From Trichomonas vaginalis G3 (Eukaryota; Parabasalia; Trichomonadida; Trichomonadidae), in the NCBI RefSeq assembly GCF_026262505.1, contig NC_067207.1, positions 2,550,252 through 2,614,251 of the forward strand: a stretch of 64,000 nt of DNA. Direction: 5' to 3'. A program made the position numbers and the translations under genes. The notes below the pieces were generated by a model. That model was not told where the DNA came from. It did no database searches and was given only the letters and a program-made list of their open reading frames with translations. Every line of letters begins with the position of its first letter. The stretch's first letter is position 1. Shown piece after piece: positions 1 to 10,537 of the stretch.

Positions 1-383
1 TTCTGGAAAAACGATTCTGCTTTAGGTGCAAATAACGGAACTTTCAACTTGTGAAGGCCTTGCTTCATTGGAAGGTGAATTGCACCATATCCTACTATCT
101 TATCATTGCCGAAACTATTTAAACCATAAACAGCTAAAACAATTTGAGGCCATCCGTATGGTGTTTGTGTTTTAAGAGATATTCCAAGAGGATAATTAAA
201 TATTGCTTCATGTCGAGAATTTACATGCGTTGTGTAAGAAATTCCTGCTTTACTTCCGGCATATGCTTCCCAATCCTGACCAGAAACGAAGCCAAATTTA
301 ACATACATGTCGCATGATGAATTTGTTGAGCATTTATCGATTGTGCCTTGTGCAGTTAAGTGTATATTTATAGGTTGTGCCAT
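1..383 (-). CDS. B9D1: B9 domain-containing protein, B9D1 type (5' part, cut by window edge)
   Basis: The reading frame opens at the ATG at 383 and runs off the window start, giving the first 127 residues. It shows the B9 (C2-like) domain signatures of the B9D1/MKSR1 branch: a VKFGFVSGQDWE stretch near residue 28, and PYGWPQIVLAVYG followed by GYGAIHLP near residues 74-104, close to the conserved PYGWPQIVLSVYG block of B9D1. In other eukaryotes B9D1 joins B9D2 and MKS1 in the MKS module of the ciliary transition zone, which gates entry of membrane proteins into the cilium. Trichomonads have several flagella, so such a gene fits. The C-terminal third lies outside the window. The B9D1 assignment rests on remembered family motifs; B9D2 is the main alternative. 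Confidence 0.85.
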   Translation of the reverse strand, partial: MAQPINIHLTAQGTIDKCSTNSSCDMYVKFGFVSGQDWEAYAGSKAGISYTTHVNSRHEAIFNYPLGISLKTQTPYGWPQIVLAVYGLNSFGNDKIVGYGAIHLPMKQGLHKLKVPLFAPKAESFFQ

Positions 384-785
384 TCAATAATGGTATAAAA
401 TTTATTAACGTAAATTTTTGAGTGAGCATTGATTTCAGACTTGGAAGGATAAGATTTCGTTTTCACTGTGAATTTATTAAAAGGATGAATGACTTCACAC
501 AGAATGCCATTGTTGTTCCAAGAATCAAATAATTTTGCCATTTGATATGGAATCTTTGAACATCAATTGACTAGTGGAATATAAGGTTTGGATTCTATTG
601 TATGCTCGATCTTGAGTTCTACTTTTAAAAGAAACCAAAGTATAAAAGTAATTTTTCATATTTCTGGTTTAAAAACTCAATTAGGATAAATTAAATATGG
701 AAAATATAAAGTTCATATGATATATAAACGATTTTCTTAGCTTGTTGGTTAAAAATATGTAAATTAAGAAAGAAATACAAACAAT
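384..785. other. intergenic region, nothing recognised
   Basis: About 400 bp of AT-rich DNA between two minus-strand genes. It must hold the promoter of the B9D1-like gene and the 3' end of the ankyrin gene. I see no coding frame, repeat or RNA gene in it. Confidence 0.6.
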
Positions 786-2684
786 TTATTGAAAAGAACT
801 AATCAATTGAAAAGCATCACTATGCCCATTCATTGATGCAGCAACAAGAGTGTCTTCTGTAGGTTTTGCACCAAAATGAAGTAATAATTGAATCAAATTT
901 AAACTTCCCATTGCTGCAGCATGATACAAAGGCGAACACTCATCGCCAACATTAGGATCAGCTTTATTAGATAGTAATATCTCAACAACTTTTTCATTTT
1001 GCCTAATAACAGCAACAATTAAAGCATTTTCTCCAGAATTATTTTTATGTTTGACATCAGCACCTTTTTGAATAAGTAATTGCAATACATCATCTCTTCC
1101 AAACCTTGCAGTCAACATTAACGGAGTATTTCCGTTTCCATCAGTTACATCAATATTTGCACCATGATCAAGAAGGAGTTCTACGATTTTAACATCACAT
1201 ACTTTAGCAGCAATAATAAGAGGAGATATGTCAGAGTTAACTGGCTCATTTACATTAAATTTAGGATATTTTTCTAATAAATAGCGAATTAACTCTTGAT
1301 TTGCAGCTTTCAAAGCCATAATAAATATGTCTATTCCTAATTCATTCTTGTGATATATATCTGCATTGTTTTTCTCTAATAATAAAAATGTCTTAAAATT
1401 TTGAGGAAGAGAAGTGAAAAATATAGCTGTAGAGCCTTTAGGTGTTGTTGCCTCTAAATTTACACCTCTATCTATCAAATACTGTATGATTTGAAGCTTA
1501 TTTCCTCTGACAGAATTCATTAACGGCGTCATACATAGTTCGTCATGAGATTCGATGTTTGCTCCATACTTTATCAGCTCCTTAACACAATCCAAGTGGT
1601 TTCCATTGATTGCGTTGATTAATGGAGTTTCATGTTTTGAATTTTCTGTATCAACATTAACACCATGCTCGCAAAGTATTCTAATAATACTAGCATGACC
1701 ATTACTTGCTGCAATATTGATTGGTTCCTCTCCTCTGATGGATAAACAGTTAATTTTTGCATCCAAACTCATTAACAACTCAAGATTTTCGGGAATTCCG
1801 TATTCACATGAAACAAAAAGTGGTGTTTTCCTAAAATTATTTAAAAAATCAATTGAATTTCCTTGATCAATTAAATATTTCAATAAAAAGCTAAAAGGAA
1901 ACTCTGAAACATAGTGCAATATAGTATTTCCATCATTGTCGATCTCTTCATCAGCAGATTGAATGTTTTGAAGCTTCTCAAAAAATAAATCAAAATTATT
2001 ACTGTCTAAAGTTTCAGTTATTGAATATTTGAGGTTGTAATTTTGTTCTAGCCAACGAACTATCTCGGGCCTATGATATATTAAAGCATTTTTCATACAT
2101 TCTTCATCAACTTTGCATTGACGTTCAACAATGTGTATTATCTCGTAGTTTCCGCCTTTTATGGATTGGATCATTGTAATATTTGATAGTGTAGCGCCTT
2201 TAGCTATTAAATATTTGAAACATTGGATTGATCCGCTTTCACAAGCGAAAATTAGAAGCGAATCAAGTAGATATTTGTCTTCTAGGCGTTGTTCGATACT
2301 AATCACGAATTTATCAAAGTCATCTTCAAAGATATATCGCTCTAAAGAATCTTCTGGATAAAAAGTATAAAATTCTTGATGTGTATTGGAGCTTGTAAAC
2401 TCTGCATAGAAATTCATACATGTATAAATCATATTTACGCTTCCAAAGTCGAAAAATTGTGATAGATCAATAACCAATTGAGCAACAAACTTAATTCTGT
2501 GAGGTCTACGAAAACAAATGATATCGCACGTATAAAGAAAGCAATGTATTGTTATAATTTTTTGATCAAGTGATTTTTTGATTTTTGCTTTGATATCTTC
2601 AATATTTTGCTGGTCAATTTGCCAGATCTGCTGAAGAATATCGATTGCATCCCTACAATACTCTGGAAGAAAATCAAAATCCAT
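786..2684 (-). CDS. ankyrin repeat protein, trichomonad DUF3447-type
   Basis: A complete 632-residue frame from an ATG at 2684 to TAA. Residues 1 to about 140 form a helical N-terminal region typical of the large trichomonad ankyrin family: acidic start, then segments such as LLIFACESGSIQCFKYLIAKG. From about residue 250 to the end there are roughly eleven ankyrin repeats, recognisable by the TPL, A-hydrophobic-GH and LL..GA pattern. There is no signal peptide or membrane segment, so it is probably a cytoplasmic binding scaffold; the ligand cannot be told. Three related genes in this window are broken by a stop or shift, while this one reads cleanly. An AAAAGTGAC box lies 9 nt upstream of the ATG. 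Confidence 0.9.
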   Translation of the reverse strand: MDFDFLPEYCRDAIDILQQIWQIDQQNIEDIKAKIKKSLDQKIITIHCFLYTCDIICFRRPHRIKFVAQLVIDLSQFFDFGSVNMIYTCMNFYAEFTSSNTHQEFYTFYPEDSLERYIFEDDFDKFVISIEQRLEDKYLLDSLLIFACESGSIQCFKYLIAKGATLSNITMIQSIKGGNYEIIHIVERQCKVDEECMKNALIYHRPEIVRWLEQNYNLKYSITETLDSNNFDLFFEKLQNIQSADEEIDNDGNTILHYVSEFPFSFLLKYLIDQGNSIDFLNNFRKTPLFVSCEYGIPENLELLMSLDAKINCLSIRGEEPINIAASNGHASIIRILCEHGVNVDTENSKHETPLINAINGNHLDCVKELIKYGANIESHDELCMTPLMNSVRGNKLQIIQYLIDRGVNLEATTPKGSTAIFFTSLPQNFKTFLLLEKNNADIYHKNELGIDIFIMALKAANQELIRYLLEKYPKFNVNEPVNSDISPLIIAAKVCDVKIVELLLDHGANIDVTDGNGNTPLMLTARFGRDDVLQLLIQKGADVKHKNNSGENALIVAVIRQNEKVVEILLSNKADPNVGDECSPLYHAAAMGSLNLIQLLLHFGAKPTEDTLVAASMNGHSDAFQLISSFQ

Positions 2685-3697
2685 AAAAATTTGTCACTTT
2701 TGAGATCAAATTTTGTCAATTTTTGGAATCAAAAGATTTTGATCGTGTGTTATGAAGTTTATACTATGGAGCAGGCTTGAGTGGCATTCACGTAATCTCT
2801 GTAGGTTATAGAGACGCATTAGTAGAAAAATTTTGTATTATAGAGAAATTATTTTTATTTGATTCTTTTTTTAACTCATGAATATAGCTTGCGATTGGCT
2901 CGTGTCATTCTGTTTCAATGAAATTATAAGCATTAGCGAATCCATTATATAGTTTGATGTGTTTGATGACATTCATATTAAGTATTAATAGTGTATATAT
3001 CTAAACTTAAGTGTGTATTTCAATAAATTTCCAAGGCTGAGCCATATACTACATGAATTTACAAATATTAACATCTTTTTAGCTTATGCCATTATTCCAA
3101 ATTACTTTATACAAATAATAAATTAAAATAACAGCCAATGTTCTCTTTAATATATCATAAGACACACATACAATATGAAATAATTGAAATCTCAGTAACT
3201 CATCGATAATGAGGATTTGCTCAGAAATATTAATTAATTATTTTGATGTATGAACCTCGTTGGCAATAAAAACAACAAAATATTAGTTGTTCAACCAAAA
3301 TATAAAAATTAATTGACATTTGAGGAAATTTATACAATTATCAACGGAATTAAAGTCCGATAACTTTAGCCGTTGGAAAATATCAATTTTAGAATAGATT
3401 AAATCATTACAAATTCTTAAATTAAGAGGTTAATTTATTAAATTTAAAATTGAATATTAATCATTATCTTTTCTTAATAATCTCGGAATAATTTTGATGA
3501 AATGAATATATATTTTCATTGAGATAGATCAAAAAAACCATAAAACACAGTAAATCTTTAAGATTTAGCTATCTTTCAAAAAGTTTCACTCATTTAAAAA
3601 AATTAACAAATTCATGGGATGAAGAGAAGGTTTAGGGGGTGAAATAAGTTAAAAGGGGGTGAAATTAAAGGAATTTTTGAAAATTACATAAATTTAG
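2685..3697. other. intergenic region, 1 kb, nothing recognised
   Basis: AT-rich DNA between the ankyrin gene and the Myb gene. Just downstream of the Myb stop, around 3620-3670, is a short purine-rich stretch with runs of G (two GGGGG-containing words). No coding frame, RNA gene or terminal repeat is apparent. Confidence 0.5.
2693..2701 (-). promoter_or_regulatory. AAAAGTGAC box upstream of ankyrin gene
   Basis: On the gene strand AAAAGTGAC ends 9 nt before the ATG at 2684. The same box precedes the genes starting at 35277 and 47611. Its complement contains TCACTT, which matches the trichomonad initiator consensus TCAYTW but on the opposite strand. A promoter role is inferred from position and recurrence only. 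Confidence 0.35.
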
Positions 3698-4288
3698 TTA
3701 ATAGAACATAGGCACATATCCGAAATCGCCAAGATCGGCGTTACCATTGGATACTTTATCGAAGAGATCCCAAAGTTCGTGCGTGTTTGTGACGATTTCA
3801 AACCTTTCAAAAAAATTTGGATTTGGCGTTTCATCATGCATAAAAACGTCTGTATTTGTTGTTGGTTTTGGTAATGCCTGTCTTGATTGGACATTCTGAT
3901 CCTCATTGCTTGTAGGAGGAGATTGTTCAACGTTGGGCTTATCAAACTTTGGAGCATCTCTTTCTTTTTTGTTTTTGTTTCTGTTAAGAACAGTCCACCT
4001 GTTCTTAACCTCAATGTTTGATCTGTTTCCGAGATTGGATGCTATCAGAACCCAATTGTGGCCATTGAGGTTAACAAGTTCATCCAATTTTTGATCTTCC
4101 TGTGCAGTCCAGGGAGTATCATTGCGAACATGCTTAAGATGTTTGTTATATCTGTCGTTGCATTGTTTTGCAGTTTTGCCTTTAATCTTCTTGGCAATTT
4201 CAGACCATGGGGCATCTGGACGCTTCTTGCGCCACTTGATAATCATCGCATCTTCACTTGGCTTGAAGAAAGTACGCGTTAAATTCAT
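3698..4288 (-). CDS. R2R3 Myb-like DNA-binding protein
   Basis: A 196-residue protein with two Myb repeats at its N-terminus. R2 covers about residues 7-53 (first aromatic is F8, then W19 and W28, recognition helix around KGKTAKQCNDRY). R3 covers about 57-104 (W60, W79, W98; recognition helix NRSNIEVKNRW). A basic linker NRNKNKKER follows, then a polar C-terminal tail. This is the architecture of the small Myb proteins of Trichomonas vaginalis, some of which regulate iron-responsive adhesin genes; whether this one does so is unknown. No zinc finger or activation domain is evident. The start is the first ATG, with no in-frame upstream extension seen. Confidence 0.93.
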   Translation of the reverse strand: MNLTRTFFKPSEDAMIIKWRKKRPDAPWSEIAKKIKGKTAKQCNDRYNKHLKHVRNDTPWTAQEDQKLDELVNLNGHNWVLIASNLGNRSNIEVKNRWTVLNRNKNKKERDAPKFDKPNVEQSPPTSNEDQNVQSRQALPKPTTNTDVFMHDETPNPNFFERFEIVTNTHELWDLFDKVSNGNADLGDFGYVPMFY

Positions 4289-4470
4289 GCCCGGTTGAAA
4301 TATGACAAAATATAGTTTAAGTTAATTCAATTTGAATTTTTATGCAAAATTCTATACAAAATTGAAAAGTGTCGAATAAAACCCTTTACATAAATTTGAA
4401 ATTCTTATATGGAATATTGTTTTGTATAGAAATAGAATAATTATACTTTTGTGAGAACCTATTTTCTGAG

Positions 4471-5252
4471 ATTAAGGGTGCACACGAGAGGATCATGTAA
4501 ACTTCAGAATTTAGAACCTTATTTTTAGGCATTATCTTGGCTACCTATTTAGGCTCGAAAAGCAAAAAATATCAAAAAATACAACTTGACTCCATTATGA
4601 CCCTTTCATGGAGGTAGTTTTTATCCGCTAGTATTTTCCCTTTGAATCTCTTTACAATTCGAAATCAAATTCAAAACTCAGTAGAAGAAAGGAAGAATCG
4701 ACTTACTACGGTTGTAATACGAATAAATACATATATTTAATTATTTTTATTTACATAATAATTGTTTGAAGCTCATATTCCATCAAATTTTTAAATAAAA
4801 ACATTAAAATGTTGAAAATGTTCATATATTTTAATAGGGTTTTGGCACTTATTGAGAGAATTACTACATACATAGTCGAACTGAACTTGATATTTTGAAA
4901 TTTAAATTATTTATCAAAATTAAAATTTAACTTGAAATTTATAATTATTTAGTCATATTTTGCATAATTCTAAGTAGATTTTGTAAAAAATCAAGAAAGA
5001 AAAATTTTAATGTGCTTTATTTTTTCTTTTTTATAATAATACATATTATTATATAATTAACATATTCATAATGTTTCACCTTTCAAAAATATAATCCTCC
5101 TCCTCTCAAATAAACGTACATACGAGTGGCCTCTTTTTTCAAAAAATTAAAATTTGAAATTTTGGGCTCAAATATTAGAGATTTTTTCAACCTTCAACGA
5201 TATATGTTGTCTATATCAGACCTCCTTTCTTTTTGATACTTAACATTGTTCC
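4471..5252. repeat. repeat-derived segment left of hAT insertion, with possible outer terminal repeat
   Basis: At 4471-4483 lies ATTAAGGGTGCAC, and its exact inverse lies at 16235-16247, so the two may be the ends of an older element into which the hAT jumped. In addition, 5093-5124 repeats 16202-16233 exactly (32 bp, same orientation), just inside the putative right end. So this segment could instead be a short related element of about 650 bp ending near 5132. No open frame is visible, and no clear target duplication was found around the outer pair. Confidence 0.45.
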
Positions 5253-5260
5253 TAAATCTT
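5253..5260 (+). repeat. hAT target-site duplication, left copy
   Basis: The 8-mer TAAATCTT directly precedes the hAT terminus TAGGGTTGTTA and is repeated exactly after the other terminus. Eight bases is the duplication length made by hAT transposases. Confidence 0.9.
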
Positions 5261-5907
5261 TAGGGTTGTTAAAAATATCAAAAATTAGCGTTTTGAAGAC
5301 ACCATGGTGTCTTATAATTTTCCCTTCCTTATTGGCGTGTAGAAATAAATGCGCCAATAGATTGAAGAAGAAGAATTGTTTTTCTCTTAATGAACTTTAA
5401 TCCTTTTGATATAAGAATATTAAAAACATTAATATAATTTCGATTTCGGAAATTAAATTTCCAAATTTTTTGTCGATTTCTGAAATAACAGGATCCCGCA
5501 TCCAACACGCAACAACAAAACACAAAATACACTTTTTGGTTCTTTCATCGTTTTAATCGTAATTTATGTAATACATGATTTGGATAAATTTTACAAAAAT
5601 AGAACCTATATTATATTCTTTTCAAAGATTCTTGCAAATCATCAAAAATAATTGTATTTTAAAAAACGATCAAATTATCCTTTCATTATTTTAAACTTAA
5701 ATTAGTTTTTATGATTGACTAAAGCAATCATATTTATTCATCATTAAATAAACAAAAAAATAATATTTGAGAGTGAGTAGGGGTAATTTTAGCTAAAAGT
5801 GACACACCTGTGAAGGGTGTGATTACCGATCGGTCATTTCGACAGTTTAGAATTTAAAATTTTTTATGGAACTGTTGCGAGTTTCATAAAGAATTTAAGG
5901 AATATAA

Positions 5908-6033
5908 GCAAAGATTTGAATCAAAATCTTAGACCTAAGCCGCTCGATTCGCTCGCGGCTTCCGCGAATTACAGATCAGCAAAGATTTGAATCAAAATCT
6001 TAGACCTAAGCCGATCGCTTCGCTCGCGGCTTT
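5908..6033. repeat. 71-bp direct duplication with GC-rich hairpins, inside MULE
   Basis: Copy one starts at 5908 and copy two at 5979. Each contains GCAAAGATTTGAATC followed by a small hairpin with stem AAGCCG / CGGCTT, which stands out by GC content from the AT-rich surroundings. Subterminal structure of the MULE; function unknown. Confidence 0.75.
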
Positions 6034-6427
6034 CTTTATTATTTTAAATTTGCATATTTCCATCAAAAGTTCATAAGGTAAAAAATTTCGTTTATATTAT
6101 TGCAAAATAAAATCTTCATTATCAAAATAATATTAAATGATAATATAATATAATTTATAAACAACTATTATTTAATAAAGTTTAATTGCCAAGGTTCATC
6201 TAATTTTTTGATTTTTAATGTTTTATGAATTTTATTTATCATGTATATATCTAATGAAGATTATATTGTTGTAAACAGAAATTCATCAAAAGTGACACCT
6301 CAGAAAAGCTAAAATATTGAATTTTTGGAACTTTTGATAGAGCACGTTTTTAAATATTAATTAAAGTAAATGTATATTTTGTAAAGATTCTTTTTAATAA
6401 AAAAATAAAATTTTGAAGAAGAACACA

Positions 6428-7347
6428 AAATCTTCTGAAAAATAATATCACATAAACTCATATTATTTTCTAATATATAACTATTTTATATAAAAATCAA
6501 ATTCAATGATCTTAAAAGCGAAGGATAAACCTCAAAATTTACGAATATAATGAGTGGGAATATAATGCTTATCTATCATAAAACCATATGAAATATCAAT
6601 TTTTGCTTTACGCCTAATTTTTGACGACAATTAGCAAAAAATGTTAAATGTTAACACTCAGTCCATTTGAATATGAAAATAAAATTGACTTTGATTAAAT
6701 GTTTTTATTTATCATGCAATTCTTCTTGCGACCAAAGATTTGAATAAAAGTTCAAAAAATAAGATAGCTTAAAAAATAATATACGGTAGTGTTTACTAAT
6801 AGATGAATAGTATATAAATTCTATTAAAATGGATTTGATCCAAAAAATATAAACCAAAAATAATTGTTATAATTTAAATGAAGAAGTAATTTAAAACGAT
6901 TTTATTTATGATCAAATTTTATATATTTTTTTGGATCAAATCCATTTTAATAGAATTTATATACTATTCATCTATTAGTAAACACTACCGTATATTATTT
7001 TTTAAGCTATCTTATTTTTTGAAGTTTTATTCAAATCTTTGGTCGCAAGAAGAATTGCATGATAAATAAAAACATTTAATCAAAGTCAATTTTATTTTTC
7101 ATATTCAAATGGACTGAGTGTTAACATTTAACATTTTTTGCTAATTGTCGTCAAAAATTAGGCGTAAAGCAAAATTGATATTTCATATGGTTTTATGATA
7201 GATAAGCATTATATTCCCACTCATTATATTCGTAAATTTTGAGGTTTATCCTTCGCTTTTAAGATCATTGAATTTGATTTTTATATAAAATAGTTATAAT
7301 ATTAGAAAATAATATGAGTTTATGTGATATTATTTTTCAGAAGATTT
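6428..7347. repeat. near-perfect 0.92-kb palindrome (423-bp arms) inside MULE
   Basis: The left arm 6428-6850 and right arm 6923-7347 are inverted copies at about 98-99 percent identity, differing by a few 1-nt indels and substitutions. They are separated by about 72 bp of spacer. Outside the arms a shorter inverted match (about 6262-6295 against 7487-7520) suggests the original inverted repeat was longer and has been disrupted in the middle. The arms carry no conserved reading frame. Such identity implies recent formation or gene conversion between arms. Confidence 0.9.
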
Positions 7348-7792
7348 CATTCTATATGCCTATGAAAAGTACTCTCAAAACTAACTTTTTCCTAATTACA
7401 ATTAAATCTAGAATATTGTATTATGCTTAGTATTATTTCATTTTTCTCATTCAATTTAGAATTTACAAATGTCAAAAAATTGAGAGATGTCACTTTTGAT
7501 GAATTTCTGTTTATTACAATATATGTAGAAGATAAGTACCTTAATATGTACGTAAAAATTAATGAAATTTATTTTGAATGTAGAACCGAGCAATTTTCAA
7601 ATTTTGTGCTTTTTTTGAATTTTCTCGATACCAGATAAGTTGTGTTGGCTAAATAATATATGGATACAATGTGTCTTATAGATGAATATATGCACAAAGT
7701 TTAAGAGGTCATTTTCTTTCAGAAACCGAGATTTGTGAATTTTTTCAAATTTTGTGCTTTTTTTGATATTGAAATTTCATTTCATTTTTTTG

Positions 7793-9466
7793 ATGCATAT
7801 CGATGCACCATGCGAACTTAAAGAAAGACTATCTTATATAGATGCTATGAAAGCTGTCATTGATAACGAATGCCATGCAGGTTGTCCATATCAATTAAAA
7901 AAAAATCCAAATTTAGGGGAAACAAAATTAAAATTCAGGTGCAGTGCAGATAAATGTGAAGCATGTATCTCATTTCTAAAGGATGATGAAGAATATATCC
8001 TAACAGAATATAATGGAACACATAATCACAATCAAATCAAAGATGAGACAAAGAAATACCACACATTATCACAATGCTATCGTCGGGTACTTATTAATTT
8101 TATAAAACAGGGGGGTGATCCGAAAATGGCTCAAATTGAATGCGACAAAAAACTTGATCTGGATGATCCACTTAACAGGCCATCTTTTTTGAATGCATCT
8201 TCAGATCAAATGAAAACAATTCAGGAAAAAGGAAATAAAAAGATCAAAGGTATTCAAAAGTACGATGATAATCAATTCAAGTCAACTCAATTATTTAAGG
8301 GTATCAAAGAACAAGAGTCACCAAAAGATTTAATTTATTTCGATGTCGATAATTACAACAAACCAAAGAAATTAATCTTTTATTATGCTTCTTTCAAATT
8401 TCTGGACATAATCAAAATTGTGAAAGAGCATTTTATTGATGCAACCCATTCATTACTTGAATTTAAAATGTTGTTTTACATGATATCAGCCAAATTTCCA
8501 AATACACATGCATTCCCAATTTTTCAATTTGTCGTTTATCCAAACACTTCAGAAAATATTGCATTCTGTCTCAAGGCATTTTTTAACTGGGCAAAAGTAA
8601 AACCAAAATATTTTATGTCAGATTGTGCACAAGAAATCGAAAATGCGATTATCAACTCTTTTCCAGAAGTTATCCTTCATTGGTGTGCAGTTCATGTAAT
8701 GAGGGCGTTCAGAAAAAATTTGAAAGATTATGCATTTGAGAGTTCAGACAAATTGATATTAGATACAAAAATGAACTATCTTGCATACGGCAGAAATGGC
8801 AAGAAAGAATGGATTGAACCAACGTTCAAAAAAATTCTGGAAATAGCCGAAAAATTCCCAGAATTTTCAAAATACATACAAAATCAATGGATATCAAACC
8901 AAGAAAGATGGACAGCCGCTGAAAGAGATGAAAATTTAGCTCTCACAAATAACATTTCAGAATCGATTAACAAAAAAATTAAATATTACTACTTTGGCGG
9001 AACAATTTTCATGAGATTTGATCGATTTGTGATGAAATTAATCGATTTTATCGTTCCTTCATTTTATTACAGAATTTCTCAAGATATAAGGCTCAGAGAC
9101 AAAATTCCAAATCCGTTGCCATCTGAAAAAAAGCCAAAAAAGTCTACAATCAGACTGGATACAGAAAAATGTATAATGCTCACTGATAAAATTAAATCGT
9201 TAATAGTTAACTCATCAGCAAACTTAAATACGCTTCAATTGGGTTTAGATGACCTACTTGATAAAGTTGTCAAGGCAGCAAAGGTTCAAAAACGAATGAC
9301 CCAGTATTTTGCGAAATTAAGTATCCCAATGGAAATCAAGCTTAGTATTCTCACGCAAATTACAGAATTTGGATGCAATACCCCTCAATTCATTGTTGAG
9401 AATGCCAAGTCTTTTCAAGATAAAATTATTAGAGATTTCCACCTTCAAATTTATACAACATTATAA
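7793..9466 (+). CDS. MULE transposase with N-terminal zinc finger
   Basis: A 557-residue frame from the ATG at 7793; the frame is open further upstream but without an ATG. Residues about 24-80 form a WRKY/FLYWCH-like zinc-binding domain (cysteines in ECHAGC and FRCSADKC, then HNH in GTHNHNQ). The core is a MULE-type RNase H fold with the expected DDE residues: D216 in FIDATHSL, D277 in MSDCAQEIE and E390 in NNISESIN. The CxxH motif HWCAVHVMRAFRKNL lies between the second D and the E, as in Mutator transposases. The C-terminal part is basic and helical. It lies within matching terminal inverted repeats and has no internal stop, so the element may be autonomous. It would cut and insert DNA carrying the cognate ends. 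Confidence 0.92.
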   Translation: MHIDAPCELKERLSYIDAMKAVIDNECHAGCPYQLKKNPNLGETKLKFRCSADKCEACISFLKDDEEYILTEYNGTHNHNQIKDETKKYHTLSQCYRRVLINFIKQGGDPKMAQIECDKKLDLDDPLNRPSFLNASSDQMKTIQEKGNKKIKGIQKYDDNQFKSTQLFKGIKEQESPKDLIYFDVDNYNKPKKLIFYYASFKFLDIIKIVKEHFIDATHSLLEFKMLFYMISAKFPNTHAFPIFQFVVYPNTSENIAFCLKAFFNWAKVKPKYFMSDCAQEIENAIINSFPEVILHWCAVHVMRAFRKNLKDYAFESSDKLILDTKMNYLAYGRNGKKEWIEPTFKKILEIAEKFPEFSKYIQNQWISNQERWTAAERDENLALTNNISESINKKIKYYYFGGTIFMRFDRFVMKLIDFIVPSFYYRISQDIRLRDKIPNPLPSEKKPKKSTIRLDTEKCIMLTDKIKSLIVNSSANLNTLQLGLDDLLDKVVKAAKVQKRMTQYFAKLSIPMEIKLSILTQITEFGCNTPQFIVENAKSFQDKIIRDFHLQIYTTL

Positions 9467-9543
9467 AAATTTATGAATAAAAACTTGATATAAAATAACA
9501 TTTTTATTTTTACTAAGAAAAAAAGGTTTTTGATAATAAATTT

Positions 9544-10497
9544 ATTTTATTTCGAAAAAGTAGCAATAATCGTAAAAGGGTATTGATAGGCTTGCTAAAG
9601 TAACTAATTTTAGCTGTCAAATACTTTTGTATTTTGAAGTAAATTAGTATAAATTTGTTTTTACTTTTATTTCGAAAAAGTAGCAATAATCGTAAAAGGG
9701 TATTGATAGGCTTGCTAAAGTAACTAATTTTAGCTGTCAAATACTTTTGTATTTTGAAGTAAATTAGTATAAATTTGTTTTTACTTTTATTTCGAAAAAG
9801 TAGCAATAATCGTAAAAGGGTATTGATAGGCTTGCTAAAGTAACTAATTTTAGCTGTCAAATACTTTTGTATTTTGAAGTAAATTAGTATAAATTTGTTT
9901 TTACTTTTATTTCGAAAAAGTAGCAATAATCGTAAAAGGGTATTGATAGGCTTGCTAAAGTAACTAATTTTAGCTGTCAAATACTTTTGTATTTTGAAGT
10001 AAATTAGTATAAATTTGTTTTTACTTTTATTTCGAAAAAGTAGCAATAATCGTAAAAGGGTATTGATAGGCTTGCTAAAGTAACTAATTTTAGCTGTCAA
10101 ATACTTTTGTATTTTGAAGTAAATTAGTATAAATTTGTTTTTACTTTTATTTCGAAAAAGTAGCAATAATCGTAAAAGGGTATTGATAGGCTTGCTAAAG
10201 TAACTAATTTTAGCTGTCAAATACTTTTGTATTTTGAAGTAAATTAGTATAAATTTGTTTTTACTTTTATTTCGAAAAAGTAGCAATAATCGTAAAAGGG
10301 TATTGATAGGCTTGCTAAAGTAACTAATTTTAGCTGTCAAATACTTTTGTATTTTGAAGTAAATTAGTATAAATTTGTTTTTACTTTTATTTCGAAAAGT
10401 AGCAATAATCGTAAAAGGGTATTGATAGGCTTGCTAAAGTAACTAATTTTAGCTGTCAAATACTTTTGTATTTTGAAGTAAATTAGTATAAATTTGA
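9544..10497. repeat. eight tandem copies of a 120-bp unit
   Basis: The unit repeats with exact 120-bp spacing (phases at 9661, 9781, 9901, 10021, 10141, 10261 and 10381). Internal copies appear identical; the last has a single-A deletion, and the outermost edges diverge. Each unit contains TAATTTTAGCT, an 11-mer also present in the MULE terminal repeats, so the array could offer repeated transposase-binding sites. Because 120 is divisible by three, one minus-strand frame stays open across the array; I treat that as a by-product, not a gene. Confidence 0.95.
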
Positions 10498-10537
10498 TAT
10501 TATTTTAACTCCCTTTGAAAACCTCAATTTTCCATAC

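Noticed and set aside
7423-7638. 71-residue frame upstream of the MULE transposase
   Set aside because: It overlaps remnants of the inverted repeat around the palindrome, has no motif, and its composition is like the flanking non-coding DNA.
9513-10340. 275-residue minus-strand frame made of identical 40-residue repeats
   Set aside because: It is a by-product of a 120-bp tandem repeat whose length is divisible by three. Base composition matches the non-coding repeat, and there is no family match or good start context.
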